Source: Pseudomonas brassicacearum subsp. brassicacearum
GTDB taxonomy: Bacteria; Pseudomonadota; Gammaproteobacteria; Pseudomonadales; Pseudomonadaceae
Direction of reading: 5' to 3'
DNA: 64,000 bases
Assembly: GCF_008801605.1 (NCBI RefSeq)
Contig: NZ_VZPJ01000009.1
Location: forward strand, 186,001-250,000
In this document: positions 1 to 7,381 of the stretch, piece by piece
Layout of the letters: the number at the start of each line of letters is the position of its first letter
How positions within the stretch are numbered: position 1 is the stretch's first letter
Made by a program: the position numbers and the translations under genes
Notes under the pieces: generated by a model
Database searches by the model: none
What the model saw: the letters and a program-made list of their open reading frames with translations, nothing else
Told to the model about the DNA's origin: nothing

Positions 1-92
1 GTACGGTGCTGACCCGCGCGAACCGCCAGGGTATCGAACGCTACGCCCTCAAGGTCGCTGTCCAGCCGACCGGCATCCCAATCCTGACTCAT
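1..92 (-). CDS. metZ: O-succinylhomoserine sulfhydrylase, N-terminal fragment (cut by window edge)
   Basis: Only the first 30 codons lie in the window. They read MSQDWDAGRLDSDLEG and continue AFDTLAVRAGQ, the usual start of Pseudomonas MetZ. MetZ is a PLP enzyme that makes homocysteine from O-succinylhomoserine and sulfide in methionine synthesis. The gene follows purF on the same strand, which is the conserved Pseudomonas order. A hairpin lies between the two genes. The catalytic part is outside the window, so the call rests on the N-terminus and the neighbourhood. Confidence 0.8.
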   Translation of the reverse strand, partial: MSQDWDAGRLDSDLEGVAFDTLAVRAGQHR

Positions 93-122
93 GCTGTCAC
101 TCCTGAAATCGGTTTAAACGCA

Positions 123-144
123 AACCGGCCCCTCAGGGCCGGTT
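123..144 (-). terminator. Hairpin between purF and metZ
   Basis: The two arms of AACCGGCCC are inverted around a short loop directly after the purF stop codon. Only a short T run follows on the minus strand, so it may terminate weakly and allow some read-through into metZ. Confidence 0.5.
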
Positions 145-150
145 GGTTAA

Positions 151-1656
151 TCAATTGTTGTACAGATCGATGATCGCGCTGACCGCCTGAGTCTTGGCCT
201 TGGACGCATCGTTACGTGCGTTCTCGATCTTGTTCAGGTAGGCCTCGTCGATGTCGCCGGTGACGTACTTGCCGTCGAATACCGCGCAATCGAAGTGCTC
301 GATCTTGATCTTGCCGCCACCGACCGCTTCGATCAGGTCCGGCAGGTCCTGGTAGATCAACCAGTCGGCACCGATCAGGTCGGCCACGTCCTGGGTGGTA
401 CGGTTATGAGCGATCAGCTCATGGGCACTCGGCATGTCGATGCCGTAGACGTTAGGGTAGCGCACAGCCGGGGCCGCAGAGCAGAAATACACGTTCTTGG
501 CACCGGCTTCACGGGCCATCTGGATGATCTGCTTGCACGTGGTGCCACGCACGATGGAGTCGTCCACCAGCATCACGTTCTTGCCGCGGAATTCCAGTTC
601 GATGGCGTTGAGCTTCTGGCGTACGGACTTTTTCCGTGCAGCCTGGCCCGGCATGATGAAGGTCCGGCCGATGTAGCGGTTCTTCACGAAACCTTCGCGG
701 AACTTGACGCCCAGGTGGTTCGCCAGCTCCAGGGCCGCGGTGCGGCTGGTGTCCGGGATCGGGATGACCACGTCGATGTCATGGTCCGGACGCTCGCGCA
801 GGATCTTGTCGGCCAGTTTTTCACCCATGCGCAGGCGGGCCTTGTAGACCGAGACGCCATCGATGATCGAGTCCGGACGCGCCAGGTAGACGTGTTCGAA
901 GATGCACGGGGTCAAGGACGGGTTGGTCGCGCACTGACGGGTGTGCAGCTTGCCGTCTTCAGTGATGTAGACCGCTTCGCCCGGGGCCAGGTCGCGAATC
1001 AGGGTGAAGCCCAGCACGTCCAGGGACACGCTTTCGGAGGCGATCATGTATTCGACGCCTTCGTCGGTGTGACGCTGGCCGAACACGATCGGGCGGATAC
1101 CGTGGGGATCGCGGAAACCGACGATGCCGTAGCCGGTGATCATCGCCACCACCGCATAGCCGCCGACGCAACGGTTGTGCACGTCGGTCACGGCGGCGAA
1201 CACGTCTTCTTCGGTAGGCTGCAGCTTGCCGCGCTGGGCCAGCTCGTGAGCGAACACGTTGAGCATCACTTCCGAGTCGGAATTGGTGTTGACGTGGCGC
1301 AAGTCAGATTCGTAGATCTCCTTGGCCAGTTGTTCGACGTTGGTCAGGTTGCCGTTGTGCGCCAGGGTGATGCCGTACGGCGAGTTGACGTAGAACGGCT
1401 GGGCTTCAGCCGACGTCGAGCTGCCCGCGGTCGGGTAGCGCACGTGGCCGATACCCATGTGACCGACCAGGCGCTGCATGTGGCGCTGGTGGAACACATC
1501 ACGCACCAGGCCGTTGTCCTTGCGCAGGAATAACCGGCCGTCATGGCTGGTCACGATACCGGCAGCGTCCTGGCCGCGGTGCTGGAGCACGGTTAGCGCG
1601 TCATACAGCGCCTGATTGACGTTCGACTTACCGACGATACCGACGATGCCACACAT
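151..1656 (-). CDS. purF: Amidophosphoribosyltransferase
   Basis: PurF catalyses the first committed step of purine synthesis, moving the glutamine amide nitrogen onto PRPP to give phosphoribosylamine. The protein of 501 residues starts MCGIVGIVG. Cys2 is the nucleophile of the class II glutaminase domain and must be exposed after removal of Met1, so this ATG was chosen over an in-frame ATG three codons upstream. The glutaminase domain takes up about residues 1-235. The phosphoribosyltransferase domain follows, with the PRPP loop VMLVDDSIVRGTT near residue 365. cvpA lies 41 bp upstream on the same strand and metZ lies downstream, as in other pseudomonads. The gene looks intact. Confidence 0.97.
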   Translation of the reverse strand: MCGIVGIVGKSNVNQALYDALTVLQHRGQDAAGIVTSHDGRLFLRKDNGLVRDVFHQRHMQRLVGHMGIGHVRYPTAGSSTSAEAQPFYVNSPYGITLAHNGNLTNVEQLAKEIYESDLRHVNTNSDSEVMLNVFAHELAQRGKLQPTEEDVFAAVTDVHNRCVGGYAVVAMITGYGIVGFRDPHGIRPIVFGQRHTDEGVEYMIASESVSLDVLGFTLIRDLAPGEAVYITEDGKLHTRQCATNPSLTPCIFEHVYLARPDSIIDGVSVYKARLRMGEKLADKILRERPDHDIDVVIPIPDTSRTAALELANHLGVKFREGFVKNRYIGRTFIMPGQAARKKSVRQKLNAIELEFRGKNVMLVDDSIVRGTTCKQIIQMAREAGAKNVYFCSAAPAVRYPNVYGIDMPSAHELIAHNRTTQDVADLIGADWLIYQDLPDLIEAVGGGKIKIEHFDCAVFDGKYVTGDIDEAYLNKIENARNDASKAKTQAVSAIIDLYNN

Positions 1657-1697
1657 GCGACGCAACCCCTACTTAATGGATCTGAACTGAACAACAC

Positions 1698-2258
1698 TTA
1701 CTGCGGCGTTTTGGCCATCGGCAAGAGGTGTTCCTTGAACGGTATTTCAGCGGGTACGCTGATACCGCTGGCAAGCCACTGACTGCTCCAACCCAGGATC
1801 AGGTTTTTGGACCAGTCTGCGACCAATAGAAATTGTGGCACGAGCCGGGACTCCTGCCACCACGTATCCTGCTGTACCGGCCCCAGGCTCAAGAGCCCGA
1901 CGGCCACGACCACCAGCAACGCGCCACGCGCGGCGCCAAAGGCCATGCCCAGGAACCGGTCCGTCCCGGAAAGCCCGGTGACGCGAATCAGTTCGCCGAT
2001 CAGATAATTGATCATTGCGCCAACCAGCAAGGTGGCGATAAACAAGATGGCACAGCCCGCGATCACGCGAGCCGACGGAGTTTCGATGTATCCGGCGAGG
2101 TACTGGGACAGCGAACCACCAAACATCCAGGCTACGACTCCCGCGATGATCCAGGTCAGCAGCGAGAGGGCTTCCTTGACGAAGCCGCGGCTCAGACTGA
2201 TCAATGCGGAGATGGCGACGATCGCAACGATCGCCCAGTCAACCCAGGTAAATGGCAC
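1698..2258 (-). CDS. cvpA: CvpA family inner-membrane protein
   Basis: This 186-residue protein begins MPFTWVDWAIVAIVAIS and has about four hydrophobic segments (roughly residues 5-25, 28-48, 63-85 and 102-122), the layout of the CvpA/colicin V production family. In Escherichia coli cvpA is needed for colicin V export and lies upstream of purF, as here. Its molecular activity is unclear; roles in envelope homeostasis and stress tolerance have been reported for the family. It sits between the SPOR-domain gene and purF and is probably cotranscribed with purF. Confidence 0.93.
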   Translation of the reverse strand: MPFTWVDWAIVAIVAISALISLSRGFVKEALSLLTWIIAGVVAWMFGGSLSQYLAGYIETPSARVIAGCAILFIATLLVGAMINYLIGELIRVTGLSGTDRFLGMAFGAARGALLVVVAVGLLSLGPVQQDTWWQESRLVPQFLLVADWSKNLILGWSSQWLASGISVPAEIPFKEHLLPMAKTPQ

Positions 2259-2347
2259 GGTGCAGCCTACAGACGGATAAGGCGGCGCATTTTAGCAGAG
2301 CGCAGGGCTGTCGGTAAGCTGCACGATTCAAATCAGCTAAATCGCTG

Positions 2348-3028
2348 TCAGCCGCGCTCTGGCTGGAAGCGCACCACAAAACCCTTGAGGTTCTGCTGGC
2401 GGCTGAGCAGATCACGCAGGCGGTCGGCTTCGGCACGCTCGATCAGCGGGCCGACAAACACCCGATTCTTGCCATCGGCGGAACGGATGTAGGCGTTGTA
2501 GCCCTGGCTGCGCAGGGTTTTCTGCAAGTTCTCGGCACTTTCGCGACTGGTCAGGCTGGCCAGTTGCACCGACCAACTGACCGACAGGCCATTGGCATCC
2601 ACGCGACTTTGCGTGGTGTCCGGCTTGGTCGTGGCGGCAGTAATCGGCTGGCTTGGGGCCGGCTTGACCGCTGGAGCGGCCGGAACGGGGGCTGGAGCCG
2701 GAGCGACTGACGGCTTGTTCGGTGCGGCAGGCGCAGGCGTTGCGGGTGCAGGTGCAGGCGCAATCGGCATCGACGGCGCCGACTGCTCGGCCAGCTCCTC
2801 GTCGCTCGGGACAGGTTCCTGAGGCAATGCCTGGGGCTCGGGCACCGCCACCGGTTCAACCTGCACAGGCGGTACCGAAGGCGCCTGGGGCGCGGCTGGC
2901 GCGTCAACCGTGACCTGGCGTTGCTCGTCCTGACGGGAAAACAGCATCGGCAGGAAAATCACCGCCAAGGCCACCAACACCAGGGCCCCGACCATGCGCT
3001 GCTTGTACGCCTTATCCAGCAATGCCAT
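2348..3028 (-). CDS. dedD: DedD-like SPOR-domain cell-division protein
   Basis: This 226-residue protein starts MALLDKAYKQRMVGALVLVAL. An N-terminal membrane anchor (about residues 12-31) is followed by a long proline/alanine-rich periplasmic linker (about 40-140) and a C-terminal SPOR domain (about 147-226, with SWSVQLASLTS at its start). SPOR domains bind denuded septal peptidoglycan, and DedD assists constriction. The start chosen has a plausible ribosome site and overlaps the end of folC by 17 bp, implying coupled expression. The in-frame extension upstream would run through folC and is rejected. Confidence 0.9.
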   Translation of the reverse strand: MALLDKAYKQRMVGALVLVALAVIFLPMLFSRQDEQRQVTVDAPAAPQAPSVPPVQVEPVAVPEPQALPQEPVPSDEELAEQSAPSMPIAPAPAPATPAPAAPNKPSVAPAPAPVPAAPAVKPAPSQPITAATTKPDTTQSRVDANGLSVSWSVQLASLTSRESAENLQKTLRSQGYNAYIRSADGKNRVFVGPLIERAEADRLRDLLSRQQNLKGFVVRFQPERG

Positions 3029-4319
3029 CTGCAGCCTCCTCCGTGGAGCGCCGGGCCAACCATTGAAGGGCCTCGGCAACACAAAAAAATGATCCGAACA
3101 GCAGGATTTCATCATCGGCCGTCGCCAGGGCGCACTGCCCTTCCAAGGCATCGGCCACGCTAGCGTAGGCTTGCACTGAAGCGCCATGGCGCTGCAAGGC
3201 TTCCTGCAACTGCGCCGCGGTACGCGAGCGCGGCGAATCCAGTGGCGTCACCGCCCAATGCTGGACACTAGCACCCAACGCCTCGACAACGCCATCCAGA
3301 TCCTTGTCGGACAGCAGCCCGAACACCGCCAGGCGCCGCCCCACCACGGGCCGCCGTGCCAGGCGCTCGGCCAGGTACTGCGCCGCGTGGGGGTTATGGC
3401 CGACATCCAGCAACAGGTTCAGACGCTTGCCTTGCCAATCGAACCGACGACGATCGAGGCGCCCGACCACACGGGTCGCCTGCAGCGCCTGGACGATTTG
3501 CCCGGCATCCCATGGCAAGCCCAGCAACAGGTAGGCCTGGAGCGCCAGGGCGGCGTTTTCCATCGGCAGGTCCAGCAAGGGCAGATCGTGCAATTCCACC
3601 GGATTGCCCTGCAGGTCGCTGCCGCGCCATTGCCAGTGCTGCTCGGTCATCGCCAGGTCGAAATCCCGCCCGCGCAGAAAGAACGGGCAGTTCAATTCGC
3701 GAACCTTGTCCAGCAACGGCTGGGGAGGATTGAGATCGCCGCAGAGCGCAGGCGCGCCCTGGCGAAAGATGCCGGCCTTCTCGAAGGCCACGGATTCGCG
3801 GGTATCGCCCAGGTAATCGGCATGGTCCACGCCAATGCTGGTGACCAGTGCAATGTCTGCGTCCACCAGGTTGACCGTATCCAACCGTCCGCCCAGGCCG
3901 ACTTCCAGCACGACCGCATCGAGACCGGCACGGGCAAACAACCAGAACGCCGCCAGGGTGCCCATCTCGAAATACGTGAGGGTTGTATCGCCTCGCCCGG
4001 CTTCCACCGCGGCAAAGGCTTCGCACAGCTGGGCGTCAGTGGCTTCGACGCCGTTCACTTGCACCCGCTCGTTGTAGCGCAGCAGGTGCGGCGAGCTGTA
4101 GACACCGACGCTCAGCCCCTGGGCCCGCAGCAACGAGGCCACGAAGGCGCAGGTCGACCCCTTGCCGTTGGTGCCGGTGACGGTAATGACCCGGGGCGCC
4201 GGCTTGGCCAGTCCCATGCGGGACGCTACCGTTTGCGAGCGCTCCAGCCCCATGTCGATGGCCGATGGATGCAACTGCTCGAGGTAGGCAAGCCAGTCGC
4301 CCAGGGTGCGTTGGGTCAT
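3012..4319 (-). CDS. folC: Bifunctional folylpolyglutamate/dihydrofolate synthase
   Basis: FolC joins L-glutamate to dihydropteroate and extends the polyglutamate tail of folates in the cytoplasm. The 435-residue protein shows the Mur-ligase-type P-loop VTGTNGKGST near residue 47, the region SPHLLRYNERVQVNG, and the DVGHNPHAA motif in the C-terminal ligase domain. Length is normal for the family. Its ATG overlaps the accD stop codon by 4 bp (ATGA), so the two genes are translationally coupled in the common accD-folC-dedD order. Confidence 0.96.
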   Translation of the reverse strand: MTQRTLGDWLAYLEQLHPSAIDMGLERSQTVASRMGLAKPAPRVITVTGTNGKGSTCAFVASLLRAQGLSVGVYSSPHLLRYNERVQVNGVEATDAQLCEAFAAVEAGRGDTTLTYFEMGTLAAFWLFARAGLDAVVLEVGLGGRLDTVNLVDADIALVTSIGVDHADYLGDTRESVAFEKAGIFRQGAPALCGDLNPPQPLLDKVRELNCPFFLRGRDFDLAMTEQHWQWRGSDLQGNPVELHDLPLLDLPMENAALALQAYLLLGLPWDAGQIVQALQATRVVGRLDRRRFDWQGKRLNLLLDVGHNPHAAQYLAERLARRPVVGRRLAVFGLLSDKDLDGVVEALGASVQHWAVTPLDSPRSRTAAQLQEALQRHGASVQAYASVADALEGQCALATADDEILLFGSFFCVAEALQWLARRSTEEAADGIAG

Positions 4320-5236
4320 AGCCCGGCAGGCACTGGCGGAACCACGATCGGCTCGATCGGTGCGGCGACGAATTTCGGCGTCGGCAGACCCATCAATTGT
4401 GCCAGCAGGTTGCCCAGGCGCGGACGCAGCTCCTGGCGATGGATGATCATGTCGATGGCACCGTGCTCCAGCAGGAACTCGCTGCGCTGGAAGCCTTCCG
4501 GCAGTTTTTCACGCACGGTCTGCTCGATCACGCGCGGGCCGGCAAAGCCGATCAGGGCTTTCGGCTCACCGACGATCACGTCGCCCAGCATCGCCAGGCT
4601 GGCGGAAACACCACCGTAGACCGGGTCGGTCAGCACCGAGATGAACGGAATGCCTTCTTCGCGCAGACGCGCCAGCACCGCGGAGGTCTTGGCCATTTGC
4701 ATCAGGGAGATCAGCGCTTCCTGCATCCGCGCACCGCCGGAAGCGGCGAAGCAGATCATCGGGCAACGGTTTTCCAGAGCGTAGTTGGCGGCACGAACGA
4801 AGCGCTCACCGACGATGGCGCCCATGGAACCGCCCATGAAGGAAAATTCGAAGGCCGAGACCACCACCGGCATGCCCAGCAGGGTGCCGCTCATGGATAT
4901 CAGCGCATCTTTTTCGCCGGTCTGCTTCTGGGCAGCGGTCAGGCGGTCCTTGTATTTCTTGCCATCGCGGAATTTCAGGCGATCCACTGGCTCCAGGTCG
5001 GCACCCAGCTCAACACGGCCTTCGGCATCGAGGAAAATGTCGATACGGGCACGCGCGCCGATGCGCATGTGGTGGTTGCACTTGGGGCAAACGTCCAGGG
5101 TCTTTTCCAGTTCGGGACGGTACAGCACCGCCTCGCAGGATGGACATTTGTGCCACAGACCTTCAGGCACCGAGCTTTTCTTCACCTCGGAACGCATGAT
5201 CGAAGGGATCAGTTTGTCTACCAACCAGTTGCTCAT
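4316..5236 (-). CDS. accD: Acetyl-CoA carboxylase, carboxyltransferase subunit beta
   Basis: AccD is the beta half of the carboxyltransferase that makes malonyl-CoA for fatty acid synthesis, working with AccA. The 306-residue protein has the N-terminal four-cysteine zinc ribbon (CPSC near residue 32 and CPKC near residue 51) and the crotonase-like core with FAASGGARMQE. A good ribosome site (AGAAAGA) precedes the ATG. The 252-bp gap upstream, before trpF, probably carries its promoter, but no clear -35/-10 pair was identified. Confidence 0.97.
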   Translation of the reverse strand: MSNWLVDKLIPSIMRSEVKKSSVPEGLWHKCPSCEAVLYRPELEKTLDVCPKCNHHMRIGARARIDIFLDAEGRVELGADLEPVDRLKFRDGKKYKDRLTAAQKQTGEKDALISMSGTLLGMPVVVSAFEFSFMGGSMGAIVGERFVRAANYALENRCPMICFAASGGARMQEALISLMQMAKTSAVLARLREEGIPFISVLTDPVYGGVSASLAMLGDVIVGEPKALIGFAGPRVIEQTVREKLPEGFQRSEFLLEHGAIDMIIHRQELRPRLGNLLAQLMGLPTPKFVAAPIEPIVVPPVPAGL

Positions 5237-5488
5237 GCTTTCTTTCTCCAGTACCGGCGGCCCGAACGCTTTGGTTCGCGGCCCCGCGTATGCCCTTGAG
5301 CTAAATTCATTGTGCGGCGAGTCGAGGGGCCGCCACGGTCAGTGCAAAACATGACCTGCGTGCAACCCAACCTTCCTCAGCCATCCCGGCAACCGCACGG
5401 CGGCTACCACTTCGCTATCGGCCCACCCGGAGGCGGCACCTGCCTGCTTTGTACAGTGCTGGTATGGACGGCGGCAGTCTGCCAGCCG

Positions 5489-6121
5489 TCACATTGACGA
5501 CTGGCTACTGCGCACAGCGGCCATGAATGCACGAATCTTTGCAGGGTCCTTGATGCCCTTGCTCTGCTCCACACCTCCGCTCACGTCCACCGCGTAAGGG
5601 CGAACCTGGCGAATGGCCTGAGCCACGTTGTCCACGGTCAGGCCACCGGCCAGGATAATCGGTTTGTCCAGGCCTTGGGGCACCAGCGACCAATCGAACG
5701 CTTCACCGGTCCCTCCGGGAACGCCTTCCACATAGGTGTCCAGCAAAATGCCGCTGGCACCGGCGAAAGCTGCGCAACTGGCGGCAATGTCATCCCCGGC
5801 CTTGACCCGCAACGCCTTGATGTATGGGCGATGCCAGCCCTCGCAATCGGCCGGGGCCTCGTCGCCATGGAACTGCAACAAACCCAGCGGCACCGCATCG
5901 AGTATTTCGCCCAACTCGCAACGACTGGCATTGACGAACAGGCCCACCGAGGTCACGAACGGCGGCAGGGCCTCGATGATCGCCCTCGCCTGCTGCACCG
6001 TCACCGCGCGCGGGCTCTTGGCGTAAAACACCAGCCCGATGGCATCGGCCCCGGCCTCGACCGCCGCCAACGCGTCCTCGACGCGGGTGATCCCGCAAAT
6101 CTTGCTGCGAACGACCGGCAT
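5489..6121 (-). CDS. trpF: Phosphoribosylanthranilate isomerase
   Basis: TrpF converts N-phosphoribosylanthranilate to the 1-deoxyribulose form in tryptophan synthesis. The protein begins MPVVRSKICGITR, where the Cys of KICGIT is the general base. LQFHGDE and the C-terminal phosphate-binding segment VDVSGGVEQSKGIKD are also present, as expected for this (beta/alpha)8 barrel. The chosen start gives 210 residues, the usual size. An in-frame start 16 codons upstream adds residues not expected in the family. In Pseudomonas trpF is separate from the other trp genes and lies between truA and accD, as here. Confidence 0.95.
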   Translation of the reverse strand: MPVVRSKICGITRVEDALAAVEAGADAIGLVFYAKSPRAVTVQQARAIIEALPPFVTSVGLFVNASRCELGEILDAVPLGLLQFHGDEAPADCEGWHRPYIKALRVKAGDDIAASCAAFAGASGILLDTYVEGVPGGTGEAFDWSLVPQGLDKPIILAGGLTVDNVAQAIRQVRPYAVDVSGGVEQSKGIKDPAKIRAFMAAVRSSQSSM

Positions 6122-6184
6122 GGTGGGTAAAACCTCAGGCAAATCCGTGAAAGTCCCGGATGGTAGCAAATGCTGCGGAGGGCG

Positions 6185-7039
6185 TCAGCCGTCGAGTTCC
6201 GAGAAGCCCGTGAGGAAATGTGGCCCGATGTAACGCTCCGGCAGCTCGAATTCATCGCGATATTCGACCTGTACCAGGTACAAGCCAAACGGGTGCGCCG
6301 TGACGCCACCGGAGCGCCGGATGCGACTGTCGAGCACTTCCTTGATCCACTCCACCGGCCGTTCGCCAGCACCAATGGTCATCAGCACGCCGGCAATGTT
6401 GCGCACCATGTGATGCAGGAACGCGCTGGCGCGGATGTCGAGCACGATCATCTTGCCGTGACGGGTTACGCGCAGGTGATGCAACTCTTTGATCGGCGAC
6501 TTGGCCTGGCACTGGCCGGCACGGAAGGCGCTGAAATCATGGACGCCGACCAGGTATTGCGCGGCCTCGGCCATGCGCTCGACGTCCAGCGGGCGGTGAT
6601 TCCAGGTGATTTCTTCGTTCAGGTGCGCCGGGCGGATCTGATCGTTGTAGATCACGTAGCGATACCGCCGGGCGATGGCCTTGAAGCGTGCATGGAAGTG
6701 CGCCGGCATCACCTTGGCCCAACTGACGCTGACATCGTGGGGCAAGTTGATGTTGGCGCCCATCACCCAGGCCTTCATCGAGCGCTCGACCTGGGTGTCG
6801 AAATGCACCACTTGGCCGCAGGCATGCACACCAGCATCGGTACGACCGGCGCAATGCAGCGACACGGGCGAGTCGGCGACTTTGGACAGGGCGTTTTCAA
6901 GGGTTTCCTGCACAGTCAATACACCGGAAGCCTGGCGCTGCCAGCCACGATAGCGCGAGCCTTTGTATTCAACGCCCAAGGCGATCCGGAAAAAGCCGTC
7001 GGCCGCCATTTCGGCGGCCGGGTTGTCTATGTTTGCCAA
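6185..7039 (-). CDS. truA: tRNA pseudouridine(38-40) synthase
   Basis: TruA isomerises uridines 38-40 in the anticodon arm of many tRNAs. The core begins FFRIALGVEYKGSRYRGWQ. The catalytic Asp lies in CAGRTDAGVHA, and the C-terminal motif HMVRNIAGVL is present. The start is uncertain among TTG at 7066, TTG at 7039 and ATG at 7009. The TTG at 7039 is preferred because GCAGG lies upstream at usable spacing and a TATAAT-like -10 at 7075-7080 would start transcription near 7067, too close for the outermost start. Ends 15 bp before the upstream edge of the trpF reading frame. Confidence 0.9.
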   Translation of the reverse strand: MANIDNPAAEMAADGFFRIALGVEYKGSRYRGWQRQASGVLTVQETLENALSKVADSPVSLHCAGRTDAGVHACGQVVHFDTQVERSMKAWVMGANINLPHDVSVSWAKVMPAHFHARFKAIARRYRYVIYNDQIRPAHLNEEITWNHRPLDVERMAEAAQYLVGVHDFSAFRAGQCQAKSPIKELHHLRVTRHGKMIVLDIRASAFLHHMVRNIAGVLMTIGAGERPVEWIKEVLDSRIRRSGGVTAHPFGLYLVQVEYRDEFELPERYIGPHFLTGFSELDG

Positions 7040-7074
7040 GGAATTACAGCCTGCTGAGGTACGCAAAGGCGGGC

Positions 7075-7080
7075 ATTATA
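7075..7080 (-). promoter_or_regulatory. Candidate -10 box for truA
   Basis: The minus strand reads TATAAT, a perfect sigma-70 -10 hexamer, placed to start a transcript about 30 nt before the preferred truA start. No good -35 box is visible at 16-18 bp. Confidence 0.4.
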
Positions 7081-7137
7081 AGGCCGATGGCTTGGGATGC
7101 CAGTCCGACGGGTGATCCTGTGTTGAATGAGCCGACG

Positions 7138-7301
7138 CTATCGCGAGCAAGCTTTGCTCCCACCACAACCCCCTGTGGGAGCCGAGCTTGCTCGCGATAG
7201 CGGTGGGTCAGCTTGCATTGATGTTGAATGTACCTTGGTCATCGAGAGCAAGCTTTGCTCCCACCGCAAATCCCCTGTGGGAGCGAGCCTGCTCGCGATG
7301 A
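7138..7301. repeat. REP cluster (two inverted REP pairs)
   Basis: Two back-to-back inverted pairs of the REP core lie between truA and the fimV terminator: TCGCGAGCAAGCTTTGCTCCCA facing its complement at 7138-7202, and a second pair at 7240-7301. The 315-bp gap 7067-7381 holds only these repeats, the truA -10 box and the fimV terminator. Confidence 0.85.
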
Positions 7302-7339
7302 CGCCAGTCCAAACACCCGCAAATCCCGCCGCAAACAAA

Positions 7340-7364
7340 AACGGCAGCCTCACCGGCTGCCGTT
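7340..7364 (-). terminator. Terminator of fimV
   Basis: Inverted arms AACGGCAGCC and GGCTGCCGTT surround a 5-nt loop. On the minus strand the hairpin is followed by TTTTTGTTT. It lies 18 bp after the fimV stop. Confidence 0.85.
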
Positions 7365-7381
7365 CTTGTATAACCACTGAC